From assembly GCA_036346225.1 (NCBI GenBank), contig JARFIW010001104.1, positions 7,714,001 through 7,778,000 of the forward strand: a DNA stretch of 64,000 nt, given 5' to 3'. A program made the position numbers and the translations under genes. This DNA comes from Platerodrilus igneus (taxonomy: Eukaryota > Arthropoda > Insecta > Coleoptera > Lycidae). Below, piece by piece: positions 34,588 to 46,180 of this stretch. The first letter of the stretch is position 1, and each line of letters starts with the position of its first letter. The notes below the pieces were generated by a model. The model saw only the letters and a program-made list of their open reading frames with translations. It did no database searches and had not been told where the DNA came from.

Positions 34588-34909
34588 GAATCAAAAATCA
34601 AATGATATACTACGATATGTTCCACAAGTATCTTGATTGTAATTCAAAATCATTATACTCTTAAATTAAACAAAAGAGTGATAGTTACTTGTTGAACACA
34701 ACAGAAAAAAATATCTTCTTATTCGCCGAATAATAGTCGGGCCGGCCCGAAATTTCGGGCCGGGCCTCGGGTCGGGCCGGTTACCTTTCTGCGTCGGGCC
34801 GGGCCGGGCTTATTAAAAGCCCGGCCCGGCCGGGCCCGAGACCATCCCTAATGATCAAAAACAAAATTTCAATTAGAAACCGCGAAAAATTCACTACAAG
34901 AAATATTTT

Positions 34910-35385
34910 CTTTAATAGAAGAATCTAATAATTAATTTAAACGTTTATACGAGTTTCACGAACTGGAACCGCAATTTTTGAAAAAATCATGTTTGAATCA
35001 GGGTTCTTATTTTCAACAAGGGGATGGGGACTTCCTTCAACGAGATATCGATGGAAATGAACTTTATAATGAAATTATGTTTTAAAGCCATTGTTACATC
35101 GCTTGAAGAATTATATTAAGTTATATAATCATCAATGATCTTACCTTTTGTTTTTTAATTTAGCTTTAGCTCTAAGAATATTTCTTACATTACCAGTGAC
35201 CAACGCCTCTGGGGAAAGAAGTTTTAGTAAATTAAAACTCATTAAAAATTTATTAAGGTCTACTATGTCCCAAGAAGATTGACAAGCTGTCACTAGTCCA
35301 ATTGAACAGAAAATTTGTTAAAACTGAGACATACCAAAATGTAATAGACGATTTTGCGCTAAAAAACTCGAAGAGTTTTACTATA
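34910..35385 (+). pseudogene. hAT (ZMYM1-type) C-terminal region, copy 2
   Basis: This is the same degraded dimerisation blocks as copy 1 (TLPVT, SFSKLKLIKN, STMSQ). It shares the frame breaks in part, and carries further deletions, for example near 35110. Both copies are non-functional. Confidence 0.75.
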
Positions 35386-35868
35386 CTTTTATTTTCAATA
35401 TATTTTTATTTTCTGAGTACACTAGTAGGTATACAGCATGATTTATGTTAGCGGATAGCAGAAGAGACTTTTATTTTTGAAATTTTTCGGTTGTGTATTT
35501 ATTTTTAAGTTTGTTTGCTGATCGCAAATAAATAGATATGAATTGACATACACTAAGGTTTTTATTTTTAAAAAAATAATTTTGTTTCATGAAATCATTT
35601 ATCATAGAGTGATAGGGTGTCGATTTTTAACGCGAGATAGTCAAACCATTTTTATTTCAAAATTTGATTCAAGAGTAGGACGGCAATATTTTGCACAGGG
35701 CGGCAGAAGATCCAGGAACGGCACTGTCTTTATCCTCATAGAAATTAGATTTTTAAATGCGGTTAAATGAATTTAAATTCAGTTTTTTTAAATGAATTCC
35801 AATCTTTTTGAAAATGAACTAAAAGTGACAGTGGTAGCTCTCTAATACTTAATGAATTTAAATCAATT

Positions 35869-36111
35869 CTACAAAGAACTGTTTATAAAAATAATCTTTT
35901 CGAGTCCTGAGGCGTTACCAGTATTAGAGTGTACTAAATCATCATCAATACTATCAATGAAAGATAACCCATTATATTCCAATAAGCGATATGAATTTTC
36001 GATCTTAACCAATATTTTTAATAACTTATGATATAATAATCTTACCAATAGATTTCCAAGTGCTCCTATAAAAAAAGCGGATGTAACGAACAATCCACTG
36101 AGCACCTCCAT
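35869..36111 (-). other. Hydrophobic open frame, unassigned
   Basis: The 80-residue minus-strand frame starts MEVLSGLFVTSAFFIGALGN, a possible membrane segment, then becomes Lys/Ile-rich. A plausible donor (TTG|GTAAGATT) follows the hydrophobic part, and an upstream continuation has a stop. A chemoreceptor exon is conceivable but not supported by any motif. The low-coordinate part lies in the duplicated hAT segment. Confidence 0.2.
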
Positions 36112-37847
36112 TACTCTTTTTATTGACCAACTGCTCCATTTAATAAAATGCTAGAACCACTTCAAACTTCCCTTTAACGACTTTACAGATATGAACTTCC
36201 ACTGCACTCATTTTATTAAACTTATATTACAAAAACGTTTTTTTGCAAACTATTATATTAAACAATAGACTATTATTATTAAATATAGAAATTTATTCAA
36301 TGCCCAATTGCTACGGATTAGTACTTTTTCAATGTAACTAACAACTATAATTTTAAAACCGCTCTTATGAACACACCGACCGCGATTTTTATTACTGCTT
36401 ATGATTATTACAGCCTGGCAATTCTCCGTACGGGCCAACGACTCCATGCAGAATTTCTATGCAGAACTAACACTCGCCAACATCAACCAGAAGCTGTGAT
36501 AGAAGATATTCCCACTTATGGGCATCGAACCATGTATACTTGGAGTTTGCAACTAATTTTATTTTACCGGAACTCGTAGTCATAGTCTATATATCGACGA
36601 TTTTTCTACATTAGAGCGCAAAAAAATGAGATCGTGTAATAAATTATTTACTTTTAAATAATTTTAACACTTTAGGGAGTTTTTGTTAAGCACCGTTAGG
36701 AGATTGGAAATAAAAAGTTGTTTATGTTAATGTGTATAATGTCAATTTCAGATACATAATAATTTGTGGTTATGGATGTAATTAAAACTAAGTATATAGC
36801 AAAGTTGTTGGAAACCCATTCAATGGAGAGATGTATATTCTTTAAAATATATTTTGTTTAAAGCATGGTAAAGTAATGGTACCAGTAACTGAACACTTAC
36901 GAAATTTTTAAGTTTGAGTGAGATTTAGCAGTAGTAACCCGTTTTACAACTATAAATATGCATATATTTTCAAAGTTTTGAACTTCTTAAGTTTAAATTA
37001 TTAAACCGTAAGGTTCTCATCCTTTCATAAAAAAGGAGGTATTAGAAAATATCATTTGCATTTCTAAAAATAACTACTGGTTTTTTAATACGTTTAATAC
37101 GTTTCTAAAATCAATACGAGTACATACTATAACTAATTGTAATGAACTGTCACTTGTAAAAATGAATCATTATCTGATGTTTATTCAGTATTAGTGTTAA
37201 AAATTGTAACACCTGTTTTTTCTATCTATCTATTCCACCTTATAGGCGGCAGAGTCACTACACAACAAAGGAGGGGTTCCTGTATAAAGATCAAGCCCAG
37301 GGTACAATGTATGGAGAGCGGCTTTTCAGACAAAAGGACCCTCGAATAGGATTTTTTAGCCAGCTAAGTTTCTTCAACTTAGGGCAGAGCTATGAGCTAG
37401 GATCGTAGGTTGGTATACGATAAAAAAGAGAATTTATGGACGGGACGCCGCCGTATCTTAATAATAGCTGTAATGTCTAACAATCCGAAGATAAGATACG
37501 GAAATATTCGAAAAGAAAAAAAAACACCTTTTGAACAACCAAAACGTATAAACATAATACTTACTTACCTTTAACACTGCAAGCTTGAATTGGAACGATA
37601 ATCTCGTACTGTCTAAAAATATAACCACCTCAAGAAATTCCTACAACTAGGGCTTCCCTAGAGCCTAGTCAAATTATCACAAAAGATTTTAAAAATTAGC
37701 AATTCAAAAATATAACTCTAAAATATCTTACCCAGAGAATGCTGATGGCTTTTCTCTCATTACTCATAAATTTTGTGAATTTGCTTGTACCAACTGTGAG
37801 AAACTATGATCAACTTCAATAAAAATAAGATTTAGAATAACATCATT

Positions 37848-37852
<5 letters not shown>
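36112..37852. other. No recognisable gene
   Basis: AT-rich. The plus-strand frame at 36367-36579 has no family I recognise. Confidence 0.4.
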
Positions 37853-37923
<71 letters not shown>

Positions 37924-37985
37924 CAGTGGATTCCTCTAAAATAATCGGGATTGCCTTCGAGTCTCAGCGTTATTGGGCCCTCAAA
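37853..37985 (-). repeat. (AT)n tract joined to an LTR-end/PBS-like unit
   Basis: A pure (TA)n run (37853-37921) follows, on the minus strand, the unit GGGCCCAATAACGCTGAGACTCGAAGG...GAGGAATCCACTGCA in its correct order. It matches the unit at 46072-46147. The long Ile-Tyr open frame through it is not a gene. Confidence 0.65.
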
Positions 37986-40085
37986 AATTTTAGGAAAATT
38001 TAATAAAAAATTCTTACAATACCTTTGGAGCGCCTCCTTATTTCTGCACACCTTGGCTAGCTCTAAAATCTACTTCTTCTTGGATACCTACCATCCTAAG
38101 TTCATTCTTTCTCACATATACAGTCTAATGAAATTACCACTCAAATAATGTAACAAGACATACAACCTTTTTATTTACACATATTAAAAAGTTTCCATTT
38201 GCTAGAAAATATTTACACATTTGTATATACAGTTTCATAAAAATTGTTACTCTCTAAATCCTTAAACCCTTTAAAATTTCATGATTGACTATTTATTTCA
38301 ACAATTTTATTTTAGACGAGTAGATGGGCCCGTCATGCAACCCTAAATTGATTTTTATTCTGGTCTATATTGAGCTCAGTATAATCCAGTTACTCTAAAT
38401 GCTTTTAAACATCGCATCTTTGTTTAAAATAAAGCTAAAGATCCGTTTACTCCTTACAACAAAATTTTTATGTCATTTGTTAACATTTTTAAATAATAAA
38501 TATCAATTGTCCTTTACATATACCCCTTCAAATGAATTTTCATGGTAATAAAATACACTCCCAATAAGTCAAAACACTCAAGCACAAAATACCAGCACAA
38601 ATGTTCAAGGAAAAGCAAGAAATTAATTTCTTTACTTGGAGTAAGCTTCTTCCATCGCTAACTCTGAAGATGTGTTCCAAAACCTCGTCGTTGTGTCCAT
38701 ACACTTCGTTATTATCCATAGATCCAACTCATTTCCACTCGCTATCCAAATCTCTACAACCGCCTTCAGTGTTTCTACCCCGATACTTGTCTCGACCAAG
38801 CTTAACCTTCCGTAATCACTACACTTCACGCACTCTTGTTTCAAACTTCTCGACTCGCTTACTCTAGTACCATCCTATCATTAGATCGTAGCGTGTAGTA
38901 ACAGCACCTTCTATAAGCCACCACTCACTTGTGCAAATCAAACTTTTAATACATTATCGATGTACGTTACTAACAGCGTTTTACACACTTTTAACTTAAG
39001 GATGTTGTATTATAAGTCAACGAATAAGCGACGTACGAGAATTAATACAAAGTACGAGCAAGTAAAAGTAAGTAAGAAATAAGAGAGCTTTAATACCTCT
39101 CCTAGTGTATTTATATTATTTTGTACACCCCTCACGGACATTATTTCCATCGAAAAATGTTTATTTTTCAAAACAGATTCTACAAATTTTGTACGTAACA
39201 AACTTCTACGTCTGAAAATTCCCATTCCACCGTACTTTTACATTGAAATCTGTTCAACAACATCTAACCGTTGCGAGCTTCTTGAAACTTCTCACCTTCG
39301 ACCAATTATATTGCTTTCCCCCGTTTTTAACGTCCAACCCCTAGCTACCTTTCTACGTTTAACCCATATTTACTGTCTCTTTTACAGTCCCATTCAAGCA
39401 ACAGAAAATCGATATTGTGGTTGACCTCCAAGTGTACCGCGTACTTTAGACGAGTATTTTAACCAATGTTTTATTATACGTGTTCTCTGTCTGTTTTACA
39501 TTATGGATATTCCATTTCCCTTTGCCTTCAAAACATCTGTTATTTTAATAGCTTGTCGCATCGACCGTTATATACAATTGTACAGAATTTCTATCCCAAC
39601 GTTTATTTCAGTTCTTTGAACTTGACATTTTTACTATCAGGTGTTTCTATGAAGCAAACTGTCCGTTTGAAATTATAATTCCGAGTTTTAGAGTTCCTTA
39701 GGATTTGTATAACGAACGTTTAGTTTAGTTAAATGGAAATATGCGTTTAAATTATTGAGTTTCTATACCCAAAAGCTCCGTTTCTTATTCGATGCGCTTG
39801 ATTAAAAACATTAAAACTAATTATGCGTATCCTTGCGTTTTCATATACTCTATAGCTTCTACCCGTTATGCAAATTTTACATTCCAATTTATAAATACAA
39901 AAATATCCAATACATAAGCTGATTAATTTGGCGCGTAACCAAATTGTTCCTATTTCCTATATACACAGTCGTTAAAAATTTATTATCTAAACCTATATAC
40001 CCTTCTTATCCTATAATTTTCACGACAATATATATATTTTTTAGTAGTTAATTACACAAGGTAAGTTGATAAATACTATCGTATT
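37986..40085. other. No recognisable gene
   Basis: Pyrimidine-rich on the plus strand between 38600 and 39420. Two minus-strand frames (38632-38844, 39010-39225) lack known domains. TACGTAACA at about 39193 resembles the LTR terminus seen elsewhere but has no partner. Confidence 0.35.
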
Positions 40086-40539
40086 ATAGTGAATAAGATG
40101 AAATAATAACTTAGACTTTTATGCAAAGCCCAAATGATCATTTCAAATCGAGCTAGTAATTGAAAGATGGAAAATATAAGGTCTTGGACAGGACTTGAAC
40201 CTGTATCCTGGTTTTGCCGGAACCATGCGTAGCTTCCTGGCTATAACTGACATAAGTCAAAAATTGACAATGTCATATATGATTGACAAAAATGCCGAAC
40301 GTAATTGAAAGTTAGGTTGATGTATCGTCGTGTACACGATTTAAATTTGTAAATTTCCCAATTGTGTCATCGGTCTCGGTGGCGTAATTGGTAAACGCAT
40401 AGTTCCGGCAAAACCAGGATACAGGTTCAAGTCCTGTCCAAGACCTTATATTTTCCATCTTTCAATTACTAGCTCGATTTGAAATGATCATTTGGGCTTT
40501 ACATAAAAGTCTAAGTTATTATTTCATCTTATTCACTAT
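40086..40539. repeat. Palindromic element with a tRNA-like sequence in each arm
   Basis: Arms 40086-40229 and 40396-40539 are near-perfect inverted repeats, separated by about 165 bp. The right arm contains the 3' part of the 74-nt tRNA-like sequence at 40372-40445; the left arm contains its mirror but lacks the tRNA 5' half. This looks like a tRNA-derived repeat that inserted or was copied in opposite orientations. Confidence 0.75.
40372..40445 (+). tRNA. tRNA-like sequence, probably a pseudogene
   Basis: Exactly 74 nt: an acceptor GGTCTCG paired with CAAGACC (one mismatch), a box A GTGGCGTAATTGG, and a box B GGTTCAAGTCC within a good T-arm (ACAGG/CCTGT). The anticodon arm is weak (TTCCG/CAGGA, one mismatch and one G-T pair), and the 7-base loop GCAAAAC would put AAA at the anticodon. 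Because it sits in a palindromic repeat, I favour a tRNA-derived element over a functional tRNA. Confidence 0.4.
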
Positions 40540-41640
40540 GTGTGAATGCTTCCGTTACGATAAGTTTTGGACTTTTAAACGACAAATATAAAATACGTAA
40601 CAGAATGAAAGCAATATTTGGAAATTCTGATAATATGCTGTGATGTATTGAATTTCTACGTGCGGGATTGATGGTAGGAGCAATAATTAAAACTAAGGAA
40701 TTTGAGAATTACCAAGGTACTACAGAGATAGGCGGAAATTATCAATAAACACGCGACGTGCACCAATTAAAGAATTGATAGAAAGGGCTTATAAATACAA
40801 TCAGGAATGAATAAACATTTAGTTCATCTTTAACAAGGCACAAATCACGTCAATATGAAGTAGAAATTTACGTGACAGTATCAATTAGTGACAAGTATAT
40901 AATTTAGAATAAGTGAAAAATTGAAAGTGAAAAAATTTGTCCGACGAATAATAGCCGATCTACACATAGACGTAAGTTAAACTATTAATTAAACTTTTTC
41001 AAATATTTAACAACTCAGGGCTCCAAATCAATATCTAAACAAACATCCAAAACCCACATCAAAATTCATATATATCATAATTTACATCTAAAAGGAAAAT
41101 ATAAAAATACGTCTGAAATAAACAAACGTAAGAATACTCAAGATACTTAAAGTTAATTCAGGAATCCGAGGAAAAACTACAGACAATCATTAATCCATAA
41201 TTCTGGCCAATAATCAAAACAAGTGTAGCAAGGGATGCTAACCACCGATAGTCTGAGGCAATTCCAGTGACAAGCAAGAAAAACGCAAGTTAGAAATCTT
41301 AAATATTTATTAACTAAAGACTGTTTGTATTTTAATATTTTTGCTATATATCAAGTATCTGTAATGGTCAACAAAAAGGTCATTTAAAAATTTGAAAAAT
41401 AAAGGAAGCATCTTAGAACGTTTGAAGGTACTTAGAGTAATTATATAGATATTTTTTCTGGTTTTCAAGATATTTAAATTTGGTGAATGTTAATATTTTT
41501 ATTCAGGGGCTAAATATTAAATTGACGTAAAACTGTACATATTATCAATCATTATATTGTGATATTTTGGTTTGATTCATTTAAATTATTTTACAGTCAG
41601 GTAATAGAAAGAAAAAGAGATTAAACAATCTATATTGTCG
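40540..41640. other. No recognisable gene
   Basis: AT-rich; nothing supportable. Confidence 0.4.
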
Positions 41641-41667
41641 TGCAGTAGGGGCAGTAAGATCTATATC

Positions 41668-41785
41668 ATAGTAATAAATAGAGCACCCAACGTAAGGGCG
41701 ATATCACATCAATATTAATTCACACCCAATCGTGGGAGTTTCATATCAAATTTTAATGACACCCAACGTAAGGGCGATATCATAG

Positions 41786-41829
<44 letters not shown>
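41668..41829 (+). repeat. Three LTR-end/PBS-like units ending in (AT)n
   Basis: Units of ~45 bp alternate an ACCCAA-CG-type motif with TATCAYAGYA-type ends: CACCCAACGTAAGGGCGATA, then CACCCAATCGTGGGAG, then CACCCAACGTAAGGGCGATA again. The last ends CATAGCA and runs straight into (AT)n at 41788-41829. Confidence 0.6.
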
Positions 41830-41831
<2 letters not shown>

Positions 41832-43444
41832 TTAATGCAGTTTTATATACACTATTACTTCTGCAATCAAACTATCAAAGTATTATACGTGATCTCTTAT
41901 TACATAAGTGCATTTTAAAAATCTTAATTATTTATTAAAGTCCTTTAAGGAATATATTGAGTTTTTAATTATGAGTAACAACCGAAAAAGTATCCTGTTT
42001 TGGTTTAGAAACAAATGTGTTTATGATTTGAACCCATTTCATGTAAGATTAAATTTAGATATTTATGAGAATTTATACTTTGAACGAAAAATCAAATAGC
42101 CTTATGGTATAAAGTAATCTGTGTATTATTATACTTTCGAGTAAAAAAACTGAATCATAAAATGTGACAAACAAGCACTAAAATGTCACCTGCTATGTTA
42201 CAAACAAATTCTTGTTTAACCTTTTAAATTCTCTGAAGTTTATCTTTAAATCTTCAACGTTCTTGTGAACATTTATACAAATTAAACTGTTAAATATTGA
42301 ACAAAAAAATATTTACACCAATTTAAACTACTGTATAAATTTACAAAAAAACAACAGCTGCGCTTCCTGTAGTTTCTTAGTTTAACAAGAACTGAATAAA
42401 GAAATCACTCACCACTAAAGTTTGCGTGACTTCTATCTAACTCAGGTAGCAACTATTTACCAATTTATTTGAGAATTAACTTTGTACTATCGTCCATCAA
42501 TTTTCGTATACAACTCCAACAACAGATGCGCGTCCTTCACATATGCCTAGGACTACGAACTTGATTTCCATTCGAAAATGAACGCTTAAATTTTTGTTTG
42601 TTCATGTCAGGGGCACCTTAACATTTCAACTTGAAATACTTAATAACAAAAACTTGCATTACAAAAATCAAGAACCATAAATTTAAATTCAAAATAAAAA
42701 TAGTCACACACCGTGATGACGTTACATCCACATCATATAAATCATCTCGAGGGTCGGCTAATCAAAGAAGACTACTGAACAAAAATCTCTTTCGACTCTC
42801 TAGCATCTACCGATGGTTTCTACTTCAAAATCTAAAGGAATGCTCCTTCTCCAAGCCACGCGCCTGTTGAACTCCATGACTTCAATAAACTCTACTCGAC
42901 CACGCGAGTTACGGTTCGTGGCTTGGGAGCGGCTTTTTTAAAAAGACTTCCAAACTTCTTAACACATTTATTTATTCGTTATACAGAAATTAATGTTGAA
43001 TTTAGACAATCTTGAAATAATTACTCCAAGTCCGAAACTATTAATTAATTGTACAAAGTGAGTTATCTACGAACTGCAATGTTAAAGCTGAACGATGGAT
43101 TAACTGCCTGCGAGTGGAGCTCCCGGGCCTTTTATAATATCCCTACCCCCTCACAAGTCTGTAGGAACTTGCAGACCTAATGTCTGCTTACACTTGACTC
43201 TTATTCATAATACATTATAGCTATCTTAAAGCTATTCATAACTACTTTGTTGCGAGCTTACTTCTCCGTAATCTCGGTACGTGACTGTCTGCGACCGCCT
43301 GTGACCTGACATCTGCAGTGTCACTTATCTCTGTGCTACAAAGTAGCGTTTCCGTTCCCATGAACGTTAATAAACTGAAATGAATTGTCCTTCAATTACA
43401 TTGTTGCGCATTTTCTAATATTTCTAATAACTTCTTAATTATTA

Positions 43445-43448
<4 letters not shown>
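41830..43448 (-). other. Mostly unrecognised; possible minus-strand LTR promoter
   Basis: Near 43105-43140 the minus strand has ATATTATAAAAGGCCCGGGAG and then GCAGGCAGTTAATCC. A TATA box with a plausible initiator at the right distance suggests a retroelement promoter. No LTR ends were found. The frame at 42631-42870 has no recognised domain. Confidence 0.3.
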
Positions 43449-43490
<42 letters not shown>

Positions 43491-43492
43491 TA
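43449..43492. repeat. (AT)n tract
   Basis: An AT dinucleotide run on the left of the Penelope-derived palindrome; a matching tract lies on its right. Confidence 0.85.
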
Positions 43493-43520
43493 ATATAGGT
43501 AGTTTTTCGAACGGTAATAA

Positions 43521-43895
43521 TATTTATAGATCTGTTGGTTTCTTGGGATGCATTCGTTCGTAAAGTAAAAACTATTATGTCAAATTGTAACTTTTATTCT
43601 GACGTTCGGCATTAATATTTATGCCTTAATCATAGAATAATTACTATGACATAAAGAACTTTTTCATATAAAAACTAATACAAAAATTACAGTTATGACT
43701 TGACAAATATTAAAATTAATATTTGTCAAGTCATAACTGTAATTTTGTATTAGTTTTATATGTAAAGTTCTTTATGTCATAGTAATTATTCTATGATTAA
43801 GGCATAAATATTAATGCCGAACGTCAGAATAAAAGTTACAATTTGACATAATAGTTTTACTTACGAACGAATGCATCCCAAGAAACCAACAGATC

Positions 43896-43903
<8 letters not shown>
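43521..43903. mobile_element. Penelope-derived palindrome
   Basis: Near-perfect inverted repeat, arms 43521-43713 and 43716-43903 with a 2-nt centre. Each arm matches the 3' non-coding end of the Penelope-like element at 46178-47480 (TTCTTGGGATGCATTCGTTCG and GGCATTAATATTTATGCC parts). Each contains a GGCAT/ATGCC stem next to GAA(A)CGTC, resembling a degenerate hammerhead. (AT)n tracts flank both sides. Confidence 0.75.

Positions 43904-43942
<39 letters not shown>
43904..43942. repeat. (AT)n tract
   Basis: An AT run between the palindrome and the start of the long LTR copy A. Confidence 0.85.
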
Positions 43943-43948
<6 letters not shown>

Positions 43949-45987
43949 CTCAAATTTAGACCAGGGTAGAAAATTAATTAACGACATCAAACAATTTTAA
44001 TCACCTTGTATAAAGAAACAAATAGAAATTACATGCGAAATTTATATTAATTAATTCAATTTTTAAGTAACGGGGATTAAACAAAGTGTACAAATAATAA
44101 TTAATAGTTAATTACTATTCGCTAAAAATTAAAGGGTAGAAGTCAATGCCGTTCATTATTATTTTAATTGGAGTTAATTGAACGATTATTAAGGTATAAT
44201 ATGCATAAAAGCTTTTAAAAACCCAATAATACCAAATATGAGACGCGTTGCTAGCATACAAATCTATCAAGAAAGTTAAAATACGTGGAATATCCAAATC
44301 GTAGAAGTATTACGATTGAACACCTGCGTATTTTAAATGTCACGTTCTGGTTAATTTGTTTGGATAAACATGAAAATTCTGCGTATATTGCAAACGGTCG
44401 GATAAACCGTAGCTTATATTAACGGGAAGGTTAGTTGAGGGGTTATTTAACTCAAGTAAGTCACGTCGCGAGTTCACGTGGATTGAAATAACAGATAGTA
44501 AAGAATATCGATTTGTACCACTCAGACCAGGGTAGAAAGAGACGGATAAAACGCGCAAAGCCAAGACACGAATAATAAAAGGCGGGATTTGAGCAACGTC
44601 ACGAGGTTTACAATTGGTGAAAATAAGATGCAGATATGAGAGGTGTAAACGTAACGATTTCTGTATAAAATTAATTAGTTGTTCGCAGACGCGTTGCGTG
44701 TCGTGTGAAAATTTCTTAGATTTTCAACTGGCGCGAGTGCAAATTTTGTAGAATCGCGTGCTGAGCTGTCGAAAAGGGAACATAGAATGCGAAATTCTAA
44801 AAATTGTCCGTTGAGGGACAAATCCGACGTGCAAGCGCGCCATTATATAAACCCGTGTTTATAGGAGTTTCGCTCTCTTAGATTTTCGATTTTTATTCAA
44901 TACTTTAAACAGTTTGGCTCTTAGATTTTTGATGTTATTGAATACTTTAAAACAGTTTGCTCTTTATTTTTTGCTGTTATACCATACTTCAAGCAGAATA
45001 CGTGCTACGATACAAGTTATTATGCTTTAGTGGACTTACAGAAGATAGATAAGGTAATAAAGTCTAGTTGTATTTGCGGGTATTACTGTACCAATTATCC
45101 CAATTAGTAGCGATAAATAAATACATTGAAGTATGCAGTTTTTAGTATAGCGTGAACAAATTATGAATTTCTTTGCTATTTTGTTCGGGAGTGAGTAATC
45201 AAATGTTATTAGTAAACGTGATTGGATCTACAAACAAGATTTAGATATACAAAGATGCGTTCCTGAGAAGCCCTGAAACTTTTTAAACGAATGGTGTTGT
45301 AGATGAATTTTAAAAGGCGACCGGGAATCCTAGGACGTAAACATAACCCAGCTGGAATGGTGGGGTTAGCAAGGACGATGTACAATGGAGCCCCGAGTGC
45401 ATTAACCTTCAGGTAAATTATGCATTTTGTTCGATCTTAGATGTTTTGGTGTGTGTCGAATATCTTTATAATTTGTTTGATAAAAAATGGACATTAGTGA
45501 ATTTGTATAAACAACAAATTTTGAATTTTAAGGTAAAATTTTCTTGTTTAAGTAGAAATGAGTATTTAGCAGTTTATGTTTTGATTATGATGAAAATTTG
45601 GGTCTGTCTTTGAGCTCAATTAGACTAACCTGTTTAATTAACGTAAAGGAGTGGGAGATGCTCCCTTTTATTCAGACTTAGGTCTGCACATATTGTAACT
45701 TAATTAGTATGCATCCTACCAGGACTTTAATTCTGGATGCAAATTAAAAATGATGACAAATTTAAACTTGAAATTTTATGATACTGAAATTTATGCTGAA
45801 ATTTAATTTTGAAATTTTAATGTATTATGAATATTGATGTAAATAGAGTTAACGTTGATGTTTGTGGTAGGAATGTGTTTGTTTTTTTTATGAATGAGGA
45901 TAAAAGTTTTAACTAGGTGAGCAGCCGAGGCGGAAAGAGTAAAAAGGCGACTATCTGAAGAGATTCAACAGGGCGAGAATCACAGCA
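43943..45987 (+). mobile_element. Long LTR-like repeat, copy A
   Basis: About 2.04 kb, aligned along its length with 57286-59326. Common landmarks are TTTAGACCAGGGTAGAAAAT, GGCGGGATTT...GCAACGTCACG, a TATA box (CATTATATAAACC at 44841), a conserved ACCTTCAG|GTAAAT splice-donor-like site, and GTGAGCAGCCGAGGCG. It ends in CACAGCA followed by a PBS-like TGGTGCCCAA. It has no coding capacity. I interpret it as an LTR of an unidentified family. Confidence 0.6.
44841..44850 (+). promoter_or_regulatory. TATA box in LTR copy A
   Basis: CATTATATAA is followed about 30 bp later by a pyrimidine-rich CTCTCTTAGATTTTCGA. The equivalent place in copy B (58239-58246) has CTATATATACC and the same CTCTTAGA downstream, so position and sequence are conserved. 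It is likely the transcription start region of the LTR. Confidence 0.5.
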
Positions 45988-46143
45988 AATCTTGGTGCCC
46001 AATTCGAGAGGCTCAAGTGGTTTTTTTTACTCTGGTGAGTTGTTTTTTTTTGTGGTAGGTTTCACAGCATAATCTCTTGGGCGGCCCAACGCTGGGGCTC
46101 GATTCGAAAACCTTAGTTCCCGAATAATGGTGAGGTATCACAG

Positions 46144-46147
<4 letters not shown>
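45988..46147 (+). repeat. Two LTR-end/PBS-like units after LTR copy A
   Basis: Unit 1 runs from TGGTGCCCAATTCGAGAGG to TTTCACAGCA (46069). Unit 2 runs from GGGCGGCCCAACGCTGGGGC to TATCACAGCA (46147). Each repeats PBS-like sequence plus a fresh LTR-like CACAGCA end. Confidence 0.6.

Positions 46148-46177
<30 letters not shown>
46148..46177. repeat. (AT)n tract at an LTR-end junction
   Basis: Begins immediately after CACAGCA; bordered on the right by the 3' end of a Penelope-like element. Confidence 0.85.

Positions 46178-46180
<3 letters not shown>

Larger units (their letters stand above)
31417..34850. mobile_element. Non-autonomous hAT-superfamily transposon
   Basis: The ends are TAGGGATGGACTCGGGC and, on the other strand, TAGGGATGGTCTCGGGC. 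An exact 8-bp duplication ATGATCAA flanks it (31409-31416, 34851-34858), and copy 1 supplies the empty site. GC-rich CGGGCCGGGCC arrays occupy both subterminal regions (about 31428-31620, 34737-34840). No transposase is visible. Two later insertions (32600-32898, 33292-34587) account for nearly half its length, leaving about 1.8 kb of original element. Confidence 0.9.
31360..36003 (+). repeat. Duplicated segment, copy 2 (interrupted by a hAT element)
   Basis: 31360-31416 and 34851-36003 align with 26766-27992. The order is the same, with substitutions and small indels. The insert at 31417-34850 accounts for the length difference. Confidence 0.85.

Noticed and set aside
35869..36111. Chemoreceptor exon
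   Set aside because: Only a hydrophobic stretch and a donor-like site; upstream frame has a stop and no receptor motif is visible. Kept as an unassigned frame.
37764..38051. 95-residue frame with a long Ile-Tyr run
   Set aside because: Translation of an (AT)n microsatellite and an LTR-end unit; not a protein gene.
38632..39225. Two minus-strand frames in a pyrimidine-rich region
   Set aside because: No domain, no splice sites that join them, and the region could be LTR sequence.
40372..40445. Functional tRNA gene
   Set aside because: Weak anticodon stem, acceptor mismatch and location in a palindromic repeat argue for a tRNA-derived element.
41668..41829. CRISPR-like array
   Set aside because: Three short irregular units with PBS-like motifs in a eukaryotic transposon context; spacing and content do not fit.
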